Positions 1-5,528 of a stretch of DNA of 7,105 nucleotides are shown here, piece after piece. Source of the DNA: JACMNW01 sp031402355 (lineage in GTDB: Bacteria > Pseudomonadota > Alphaproteobacteria > Rhodobacterales > Rhodobacteraceae); assembly GCA_031402355.1 (NCBI GenBank), contig JANNSG010000055.1, forward strand, positions 1 through 7,105, written 5' to 3'. Under the pieces are notes generated by a model. It did not search any database, had not been told where the DNA came from, and was given only the letters and a program-made list of their open reading frames with translations. Position numbers and translations under genes: made by a program. The first letter of the stretch is position 1. Each line of letters begins with the position of its first letter.

Positions 1-20
1 GGGCGCCGGTGGGGCGGTGA
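1..20 (+). CDS. Possible 3' end of an upstream operon gene (only a few codons)
   Basis: In the third frame the first bases read Ala-Pro-Val-Gly-Arg and then TGA at 18-20. That TGA shares one base with the ATG at 20 (TGATG), the kind of stop-start overlap seen between other genes of this operon. This suggests another gene lies directly upstream in the same transcript. Five residues are far too few to identify it. A dehydrocarnitine cleavage enzyme (BKACE family) or a transporter gene would make sense there, but that is a guess from the pathway. Confidence 0.3.
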
Positions 21-649
21 TGGACAAGGTCAAGTTCACCGCCATGAAGGACGGCGATGCGGCGGATTACGCTTTTCTAGAAGCGCATGAGATCGACTAT
101 GCCGCCAAGACCGGCGATCGACTGCTGGCGGCTTTGCAGGGGCTGGATGAAAGTCTGTCGGGCTATCAGGTCACCCGGCTTGGCCATTCCCTGCAGGCGG
201 CGACGAGGGCTTGGCGCGACGGGGCCGATGATGACTGGATGATTTGCGCGCTATTGCACGACATCGGCGATATTTTCGCGCTCTATAACCACGATGAATA
301 TGCGGCGGCAATCCTGAAGCCCTTTGTGCGCGAGCAGTGCACTTGGGTGGTGGAAAAGCACGGCGATTTTCAGCGGCTGTACTATGCGCATCATACTGGT
401 GGAAACCCGCAGGCACGGGACCGCTACAAGGGTCATGTCTATTTCGACGATTGCGCGGCGTTTTGTGAGGCCTGGGATCAGAACAGTTTCGATCCAGACT
501 ATCCGCATGAAAGCATAGAATTTTTTCGCCCAGTTGTGGCGCGGGTTTTTGCGCGCAAAGCTTATGATGCGGCGGTGATGCGTGCGGGGTGGCGCGAGCC
601 TTTGGGCAATCAGGCGCGGGCGGATGCAAGAAGGGCAAGTAGAGAATGA
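20..649 (+). CDS. HD-domain protein, candidate diiron oxygenase or phosphohydrolase
   Basis: This 209-residue soluble protein belongs to the HD superfamily. Seen in the sequence: His56 (RLGHSLQ), the His80-Asp81 pair in ALLHDIGD, His91 (NHDEYA), His114 (VEKHGDF) and Asp143/Asp144 (YFDDC). A mononuclear HD hydrolase needs only H-HD-D. The two extra histidines give the H-HD-H-H-D pattern of dinuclear sites, as in myo-inositol oxygenase, PhnZ and TmpB, though dinuclear HD phosphohydrolases also exist. The 24-residue step from His56 to His80 and the 23-residue step from His91 to His114 resemble PhnZ. Databases usually call such proteins predicted HD phosphohydrolases; the substrate is unknown. 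ATG at 20 was chosen because it overlaps an upstream TGA. GTG at 17 is possible, and the frame stays open to the window edge. The stop overlaps the next gene by ATGA, so it is probably co-translated with carnitine dehydrogenase. There is no signal peptide or membrane segment. Confidence 0.85.
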   Translation: MDKVKFTAMKDGDAADYAFLEAHEIDYAAKTGDRLLAALQGLDESLSGYQVTRLGHSLQAATRAWRDGADDDWMICALLHDIGDIFALYNHDEYAAAILKPFVREQCTWVVEKHGDFQRLYYAHHTGGNPQARDRYKGHVYFDDCAAFCEAWDQNSFDPDYPHESIEFFRPVVARVFARKAYDAAVMRAGWREPLGNQARADARRASRE

Positions 650-2121
650 CACGCAAAGTAGCAATCATCGGTGGCGGGGTTATCGGCGGCGGTTGGACGG
701 CGCGGTTTTTGCTGAATGGCTGGGATGTCAGCGTTTACGATCCGGGGCCAGCGGCGGAGCGGAACGTAGGGGTCATGCTGGCCAATGCGCGGCTTGCGGT
801 GCCTGCATTGACCGACGTGCCAATGCCGCCAGAGGGGCGTTTGACCTTTGCGGGCACCATGGCCGAGGCACTGGAAGGTGCTAAATATGTGCAGGAAAAC
901 GTGTCGGAGCGGCTAGAGTTGAAGCATGCCGTCTATGCCCAGATGCAGCAATCCTACCCTGATATTCTGATCGGGTCGTCGACTTCTGGGTTCAAGGCGG
1001 TGGATTTGCAAAAAGGCGCAGTTGCCCCGCAGAATATCATCGTGGCGCACCCGTTTACGCCGGTTTATCTGCTGCCTTTGTGCGAGATTTCGGCATCTAG
1101 TGCGAATACGCCAGAGGTGATCGCGCGCACAGTCGGCATTGCCAAAGATATCGGCATGTTCCCCTTGGTGATGCGCAAGGAAATTGACGCTTTCATTGGC
1201 AGCCGCTTCCTTGAAGCAGTCTGGCGCGAGGCGCTTTGGATGCTGAAGGACGGCATTGCCACGACTGAGGAAATTGATGATGCGATCCGCATGAGCTTTG
1301 GCTTGCGCTGGGCGCAGATGGGGCTGTTTGAGAATTACCGCATTGCGGGCGGTGAAGCGGGCATGCGGCATTTCATGGCGCAATTCGGGCCGTGCCTGAC
1401 ATGGCCCTGGACCAAGCTGACCGATGTGCCGGAGTTTAATGACGAATTGGTTGATCTGGTGGCGGGGCAGTCCGATGCGCAATCAGGCCATATGCCGATC
1501 CGCGATCTGGAACGGCTGCGCGACCAGAATTTGGTGGGCATTTTGCGGTCTTTGAAAGATCGCAATGTCGGCGCGGGCAAGGTTTTGCGGGAGCATGACG
1601 AGCGGCGTCGGGCGGTATTTCACGATGAAAAACGCGGCGCGGATGGCGCGCCGTTGGTGATGGCGCGGATGCAGGTGTTGCCCGCGTGGATCGACTATAA
1701 CGGCCATATGACCGAAAGCCGGTATCTGTTCGCGTCATCCGAAACAGTGGATGCGTTTTTGCGGCTGATCGGGGCGGATCTGGATTATGTGAAGTCGGGG
1801 TTCAGCTATTATACGGCGGAAACCCATATCATGCATCTGGGCGAAGCGAAGGTTGGCGATGCGCTGGTGGGCACGGTGCAGGTTCTGTCGGCGGATGACA
1901 AGCGCCTGCGGGTGTTTGTGCGGATTTTGAAGGGCGATGCGCTGGTCGCGACGCTGGAGCAGATGCTGCTGCATGTCGATATGGCGGCGGGCAAGACTTG
2001 CTCGGCACCGGAGGCGATATTGGCGCGACTGTTGCCGATTGCCGAGGCGCAAGCGGGCCTGCCGCTGCCCGAAGCAGCGGGGCGGTATATCGGCAAGCCG
2101 CGCGGTAGTATGGGGGGGTAA
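646..2121 (+). CDS. lcdH: L-carnitine 3-dehydrogenase fused to a C-terminal thioesterase domain
   Basis: This 491-residue cytosolic enzyme oxidises L-carnitine to 3-dehydrocarnitine with NAD+. The N-terminal Rossmann domain shows the dinucleotide motif GGGVIG at 9-14, with acidic Asp32 at the end of the second strand, which favours NAD over NADP. The 3-hydroxyacyl-CoA dehydrogenase-like catalytic region has Ser-rich SSTSGF at 111-116, His135 in AHPFTPV and Glu147. The helical C-terminal domain (about 180-310) has WREALWML and GMRHFMAQFGP, which I recognise as typical of carnitine dehydrogenases. The usual dehydrogenase is about 320 residues. The extra part (about 337-450) is a 4HBT hotdog thioesterase with DYNGHM at 350-355 and Asp350 as the likely active-site acid. 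It probably hydrolyses betainyl-CoA to glycine betaine. To my recollection, such fusions are reported in Sinorhizobium. The start overlaps the HD gene stop (ATGA), with a purine-rich stretch at 628-635 upstream. Confidence 0.93.
   Translation: MTRKVAIIGGGVIGGGWTARFLLNGWDVSVYDPGPAAERNVGVMLANARLAVPALTDVPMPPEGRLTFAGTMAEALEGAKYVQENVSERLELKHAVYAQMQQSYPDILIGSSTSGFKAVDLQKGAVAPQNIIVAHPFTPVYLLPLCEISASSANTPEVIARTVGIAKDIGMFPLVMRKEIDAFIGSRFLEAVWREALWMLKDGIATTEEIDDAIRMSFGLRWAQMGLFENYRIAGGEAGMRHFMAQFGPCLTWPWTKLTDVPEFNDELVDLVAGQSDAQSGHMPIRDLERLRDQNLVGILRSLKDRNVGAGKVLREHDERRRAVFHDEKRGADGAPLVMARMQVLPAWIDYNGHMTESRYLFASSETVDAFLRLIGADLDYVKSGFSYYTAETHIMHLGEAKVGDALVGTVQVLSADDKRLRVFVRILKGDALVATLEQMLLHVDMAAGKTCSAPEAILARLLPIAEAQAGLPLPEAAGRYIGKPRGSMGG
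2112..2118 (+). promoter_or_regulatory. G-run acting as ribosome binding site for the acyl-CoA dehydrogenase gene
   Basis: A run of seven G lies at the very end of the carnitine dehydrogenase gene, six bases before the ATG at 2125. It can pair with the CCUCC of 16S rRNA, so it encodes the final glycines and probably also serves as the Shine-Dalgarno sequence of the next gene. No other purine-rich site lies in range. Confidence 0.5.
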
Positions 2122-2124
2122 GTC

Positions 2125-3288
2125 ATGGATTTTGGTCTGTCCGAAGAACAGCAGATGATTGTGGATACAACCCGCGCCTTTGTGGAGCGGGAGCTTTATC
2201 CGCATGAGGCAGAGGTGGAACGCACCGGGCATTTGCGGCCCGATCTGATTGCCGAGATCAAGGCTAAGGCGATAGAGGCCGGGCTTTATGCGGCGAATAT
2301 GCCTGCGGATGTGGGCGGCGCGGGGCTCGATACGCAGACGTGGCTTTTGTATGAAAAGGAACTGGGGCGCGCGAATTATGCGCTGCACTGGACCTGCGTG
2401 GCGCGGCCGTCTAATATTCTGTTGGCGGGGACGGCGCTTCAGCGCGAAAAGTATCTGTTCCCCTGCATTCGCGGCGAGAAATCCGATTGTCTGGCGATGA
2501 CGGAACCGGGGGCGGGGTCTGATCTGCGGGGCATGAAGGCGTCGGCGCGTTTGGACGGCGATGACTGGGTGCTGAACGGCACCAAGCATTTCATCAGCCA
2601 TGCCGATGTGGCGGATTTTGCGATTGTGTTCATGGCCAGCGGTGAGGAAGCCACGCCGCGTGGCCCGAAAAAGCGGATTACCGCGTTTTTCGTGGATAAA
2701 GGCACGCCGGGGTTCACGGTTCGTGATGGCTACCGCAACGTATCGCACCGGGGCTACACCAATGCGGTGCTGGAGTTTAATGACTGCCGCCTGCCCACTG
2801 AGGCGGTGCTGGGCGAGGTGCATAAGGGGTTTGAGGTGGCCAATACCTGGCTGGGGGCGACCCGGTTGCAGGTGGCAGCCACCTGCCTTGGCCGAGCGGA
2901 ACGGGCGCTGGGGTTGGCGGTGGCTTACGCGGCGGAGCGGGAGCAGTTTGGCCAGAAGATCGGCAAGTTTCAGGGCGTGTCGTTCAAGCTGGCGGATATG
3001 GCGATGGAGTTGAAAGCGGCGGAATTGCTGGTGCGCGAAGCCGCGTGGAAGTTTGATCAGGGCACGGTGACGGAAGCTGATATGGCGATGGCGAAGCTGA
3101 AGGCATCAGAGGTGCTGGCCTTTGTGGCTGATGAGGCCATTCAGATTCACGGTGGCATGGGCTTGATGGATGATCTGCCGTTGGAGCGCATCTGGCGCGA
3201 TGCGCGGGTGGAACGGATCTGGGAAGGCACGTCAGAGATTCAGAGGCATATCATCAGCCGCGAATTGCTGCGGGCGGTGGGGGGGTAA
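2125..3288 (+). CDS. Acyl-CoA dehydrogenase, probably acting on gamma-butyrobetainyl-CoA
   Basis: This 387-residue FAD enzyme has the usual length and three-part layout of the acyl-CoA dehydrogenase family: an N-terminal helical domain, a middle beta domain with the FAD/substrate motif LAMTEPGAGSDL (123-134) and WVLNGTKHFIS (148-158), and a C-terminal helical domain with REQFGQKIGKFQ (272-283) and QIHGGMGL (340-347). The catalytic base is predicted as Glu367 in RIWEGTSEIQRH. The isovaleryl-CoA dehydrogenase-type alternative base position seems not to be used, since TRLQV (246-250) lies there. From its place between carnitine dehydrogenase and a CaiD-like hydratase, the likely reaction is gamma-butyrobetainyl-CoA to crotonobetainyl-CoA, passing electrons to ETF. 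It is related in role to CaiA, which in enterobacteria works in the reducing direction. The start is 3 bases after the preceding stop and in the same frame. The family is certain; the substrate is inferred from context. Confidence 0.9.
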   Translation: MDFGLSEEQQMIVDTTRAFVERELYPHEAEVERTGHLRPDLIAEIKAKAIEAGLYAANMPADVGGAGLDTQTWLLYEKELGRANYALHWTCVARPSNILLAGTALQREKYLFPCIRGEKSDCLAMTEPGAGSDLRGMKASARLDGDDWVLNGTKHFISHADVADFAIVFMASGEEATPRGPKKRITAFFVDKGTPGFTVRDGYRNVSHRGYTNAVLEFNDCRLPTEAVLGEVHKGFEVANTWLGATRLQVAATCLGRAERALGLAVAYAAEREQFGQKIGKFQGVSFKLADMAMELKAAELLVREAAWKFDQGTVTEADMAMAKLKASEVLAFVADEAIQIHGGMGLMDDLPLERIWRDARVERIWEGTSEIQRHIISRELLRAVGG

Positions 3289-3299
3289 AACTTTCTAGG

Positions 3300-3332
3300 G
3301 CCTCCGGCGGGGATATTTAGGAACAGAAAAAG
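3300..3332 (+). repeat. Rhodobacteraceae-type intergenic repeat, plus orientation
   Basis: Eleven bases after the acyl-CoA dehydrogenase stop comes GCCTCCGGCGG, followed at 3311 by GGATATTTAGGAACAG and an A-rich tail ending at 3332. I recall very similar strings (GCCTCCGGCGGGGATATTT and onward) as frequent at 3' ends of genes in Rhodobacteraceae genomes; this is memory, not a search. Its 3311-3332 part recurs in inverted orientation at 3459-3480 with 18 of 22 positions matching. Confidence 0.6.
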
Positions 3333-3348
3333 TAACGGAGTGTTAAGG

Positions 3349-3540
3349 ATGATGAGCCATGGTCAAGTCACGGTACAGGCGGGGACGCCGATGACCGTAA
3401 CGGGAAAAGGCACCCTGTCCTGCATGTTGGGGCAGGGTGTTGATATGCTCTCCTTCACCTTTTTCTGTTTGAAATTATCCTCGGGGGTCCGGGGGCAGAC
3501 AGCCCCCGGTTGGTTCAGCCAGCACGAGCGTCTGGTATGA
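3349..3540 (+). CDS. Possible small ORF of unknown function, coupled to the CoA synthetase gene
   Basis: A 63-codon frame starts at ATG-ATG (3349) with GGAG at 3337-3340, eight bases upstream, a good ribosome binding site. A GTG at 3340 is a less likely earlier start. Its TGA (3538-3540) overlaps the ATG of the synthetase (3537) as ATGA, the same junction used by two other gene pairs here. The peptide begins MMSHGQVTVQAGTP; I recognise no domain. Residues from about 37 on are encoded by the inverted repeat and its GC hairpin, so that half looks repeat-derived rather than selected as protein. It could be a short leader whose translation feeds ribosomes to the poorly led synthetase gene, or a chance frame. 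There is one hydrophobic stretch (MLSFTFFCLKL, about 35-45) but no convincing signal peptide. Confidence 0.3.
   Translation: MMSHGQVTVQAGTPMTVTGKGTLSCMLGQGVDMLSFTFFCLKLSSGVRGQTAPGWFSQHERLV
3367..3401 (+). other. Nested hairpin in the intergenic gap
   Basis: An outer stem pairs ACGGT (3370-3374) with ACCGT (3394-3398), extendable by GT/AC across one mismatch. An inner stem pairs GGCG (3378-3381) with CGCC (3386-3389) around a four-base loop. The pairing is modest and no T-run follows. It lies inside the possible small ORF and could be chance. Confidence 0.3.
3411..3439 (+). other. Ten-base-pair hairpin in the intergenic gap
   Basis: CACCCTGTCC (3411-3420) pairs with GGGCAGGGTG (3430-3439), ten pairs with a single G-U, around a nine-base loop. 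Two further G-U pairs could lengthen it. A T-rich stretch comes only 20 bases later, so it is not a textbook intrinsic terminator. It may be an attenuating or RNA-stabilising structure in the middle of the operon. Confidence 0.4.
3459..3509 (-). repeat. Rhodobacteraceae-type intergenic repeat, inverted copy with GC hairpin
   Basis: Read on the minus strand, this segment starts with a GC-rich hairpin, continues through ACCCCCGAGGATAATTT and ends in AAACAGAAAAAG, matching the plus-strand element at 3311-3332 in 18 of 22 positions. The hairpin is perfect: CCGGGGGC (3489-3496) pairs with GCCCCCGG (3502-3509) around the loop AGACA. I recall elements of this kind (GC hairpin, GGACCCCCGAGGATATTT, AACAGAA) as common between genes in Rhodobacteraceae. 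It ends 27 bases before the ATG of the synthetase, so its hairpin falls in that gene's leader. No T-run follows in the plus direction. Confidence 0.6.
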
Positions 3541-5528
3541 GGGACCTCTCGCGCCTTTTGCGGCCAAGGTCCATTGCCGTTCTGGGCTCTGCCTGGGCGG
3601 AGAATGTCATCGCGCAGTGCGGCAAGATGGGGTTTGACGGGCCGGTTTGGCCGGTGCATCCGACCAAGGCGATGATCGGGGGGTTGGGGGCCTATCCCAG
3701 CCTTGCGGATTTGCCTGCCGTGCCTGATGCGACGTTCATTGGGGTTAACCGCCATGCCACGGTGGATGTGGTGGCGCAATTGGCGGCGATGGGGGCGGGC
3801 GGGGCGGTGTGTTTTGCCTCTGGCTGGACCGAGGCGGGCGAGCCGGAGTTGCAATCAGCGCTGACCCTGGCGGCGGGGGAAATGCCGATACTCGGGCCGA
3901 ATTGTTACGGGGTGATCAATTACCTTGATGGCGCGCTTTTGTGGCCGGATCAGCATGGCGGGGTGCGGGTGGATCGCGGCGTGGCGCTCTTGTCGCAATC
4001 ATCCAATATCGTGATCAATATGACGATGCAGGCGCGGGGCTTGCCGGTGGCTTATGTGGCCTGTCTGGGTAACGCTGCCGTTGTGGGGCTGGCCGAATTG
4101 GCGGGAGCGTTGCTGGACGATCCTCGGGTGACCGCGATTGGCATGTATATTGAGGGGATTGACGACGCGGCGGGGTTTGCAGCGCTAGCCGAAGACGCGC
4201 GGGCGGCGGGCAAGGGTGTCGTGGTGATCAAGTCCGGCAAAACCGAATTGTCGCAGGTGGCGGCGGCGTCGCATACCGCATCGCTTGCAGGCGGTGGGGC
4301 GGCATCTTCGGCGTTCTTGCGACAGATCGGCGTGGCGGAAGTGAACACACCGTCGGAACTGCTGGAGGTGTTGAAGATATTCCATGTGCATGGGCCGCAG
4401 ATCGGGCCGCGATTATGTTCGGTGTCCTGTTCGGGTGGTGAGGCGGGGGTGGTAGCGGATCTTGCCGGGCCGTTGGGGATTGGGTTTGAGGCGCCGACAG
4501 ATGCGGCACGAGCGCGGTTGGGTGAAATCCTCGGGCCGATTGTGACGATTGCCAACCCGCTGGATTATCACACCTTCATTTGGGGCGACGGGCCGCGCAC
4601 GACAGATGTGTTTACCACCATGCTGGCGGGCTATGATGCGGGGATTTTCGTGATTGATCCGCCGCGGCCGGACAGGTGCGATGCGTCGTCGTTTGGGCCG
4701 GCGCTGGAGGCGATTGAGGCGGCTGGTAGGGCGACCGGCAAACCCGCGTTTCCGGTGTCTTTGTTGCCGGAGAATTTCGATGAAGGTCTGGCCGTGGCGA
4801 TGATGGCACGTGGCGTGGCACCGCTGATGGGGCTGGAGACGGCGTTGTTTGCTGTAAAGGCGGCGCAGACTGAGGCGGGGTTTGCGGGATGGCGGCCGTT
4901 GCCCGTTGCGGCCGCGAGCGACACTGTGATGCTTTCCGAAGCGGCGGCGAAAGGGCTTTTGGCAGAGGCGGGCGTTGCAGTGCCGAAGGGGGTGCAGGGG
5001 GCGACTTTGGCCGATTTGACATTGGCGGGGTTAACGCCACCCTTCGCGTTGAAGGGTCTTGGATTCGCGCACAAGACCGAAAGCGGCGCTGTACGGTTAG
5101 GGCTGGCGTCGCTGGCGGATCAGGCAGAGATGCCTCGGGCAACCGGGTATCTGGTTGAGGAAATGGTCACCGGGGCCTTGGCGGAGGTGTTGGTGGGGCT
5201 GCGGCGGGATCCGGTTTATGGGGTTTCGCTTACGCTGGGAATGGGTGGGGTGACGGCGGAATTGCTGGCCGATACGGTGACGCTGATCTTGCCGGTGACC
5301 GGAGACGAGGTGCTGGCCGGTATGCAGCGGTTGCGGTTGTGGCCTCTGCTGGATGGGTATCGCGGGCGGGCGCGGGTCGATGTGGGCGCGCTGATAGAGA
5401 TGGTGTTGCGCTTGTCGGACCTGATGGCTGCCGATGCCAGCTTGGAAGAAATTGAGATCAATCCGGTCATCTTGCGCCGATCGGGTGCGGTGGCGGTTGA
5501 TGCGCTGATCAGAAAGGTGATGCCATGA
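3537..5528 (+). CDS. NDP-forming type acyl-CoA synthetase (CoA-binding, ligase-like and ATP-grasp domains)
   Basis: This 663-residue protein has the fused alpha-beta layout of ADP-forming acyl-CoA synthetases. In order: an N-terminal CoA-binding Rossmann domain (about 1-120, starting MRDLSRLLRPRSIAVLG); GPNCYGVIN (120-128); a succinyl-CoA-ligase-like region with the phosphohistidine motif ASHTASLAG and His246; a second ligase-like region with ANPLDYH; and a C-terminal ATP-grasp domain (about 455-663) with ALK at Lys506, AHKTESGAV with His512, and EIEINPVIL (Glu640, Asn642) for metal binding. It forms a CoA thioester from a carboxylate, ATP and CoA, passing phosphate through histidine. By context the substrate is gamma-butyrobetaine, crotonobetaine or carnitine, in place of CaiC/CaiB. 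A TTG at 3510 would add nine residues, but ATG 3537 gives the normal family N-terminus and an ATGA overlap with a small upstream frame. The ribosome site is weak (GAG at 3526-3528). The 3' end overlaps the next gene by ATGA. Confidence 0.88.
   Translation: MRDLSRLLRPRSIAVLGSAWAENVIAQCGKMGFDGPVWPVHPTKAMIGGLGAYPSLADLPAVPDATFIGVNRHATVDVVAQLAAMGAGGAVCFASGWTEAGEPELQSALTLAAGEMPILGPNCYGVINYLDGALLWPDQHGGVRVDRGVALLSQSSNIVINMTMQARGLPVAYVACLGNAAVVGLAELAGALLDDPRVTAIGMYIEGIDDAAGFAALAEDARAAGKGVVVIKSGKTELSQVAAASHTASLAGGGAASSAFLRQIGVAEVNTPSELLEVLKIFHVHGPQIGPRLCSVSCSGGEAGVVADLAGPLGIGFEAPTDAARARLGEILGPIVTIANPLDYHTFIWGDGPRTTDVFTTMLAGYDAGIFVIDPPRPDRCDASSFGPALEAIEAAGRATGKPAFPVSLLPENFDEGLAVAMMARGVAPLMGLETALFAVKAAQTEAGFAGWRPLPVAAASDTVMLSEAAAKGLLAEAGVAVPKGVQGATLADLTLAGLTPPFALKGLGFAHKTESGAVRLGLASLADQAEMPRATGYLVEEMVTGALAEVLVGLRRDPVYGVSLTLGMGGVTAELLADTVTLILPVTGDEVLAGMQRLRLWPLLDGYRGRARVDVGALIEMVLRLSDLMAADASLEEIEINPVILRRSGAVAVDALIRKVMP

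Noticed and set aside
1735..2823. A 362-codon open frame on the minus strand across the carnitine dehydrogenase and acyl-CoA dehydrogenase genes
   Set aside because: It spans two well-supported genes, its product is rich in His, Arg, Pro and Gln as expected of antisense reading in GC-rich DNA, and it shows no domain.
3489..3509. The GC hairpin as an intrinsic terminator of the first operon half
   Set aside because: On the plus strand it is followed by TTGGTTCAG, not a T-run, and the next gene starts only 27 bases on.
3510..3536. TTG at 3510 as the start of the CoA synthetase
   Set aside because: It begins immediately after the repeat hairpin and adds nine residues not expected in the family, whereas ATG 3537 gives the usual N-terminus directly before the Rossmann fold.
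3363..3854. A 163-codon minus-strand frame covering the intergenic gap and the start of the synthetase gene
   Set aside because: Composition is typical of antisense reading (Arg, Pro, His rich) and it crosses the repeat; no motif is visible.
4612..5142. Long minus-strand frames opposite the synthetase gene
   Set aside because: Products are low-complexity Pro/Ala/Ser/Thr strings, a by-product of the GC-rich coding strand.
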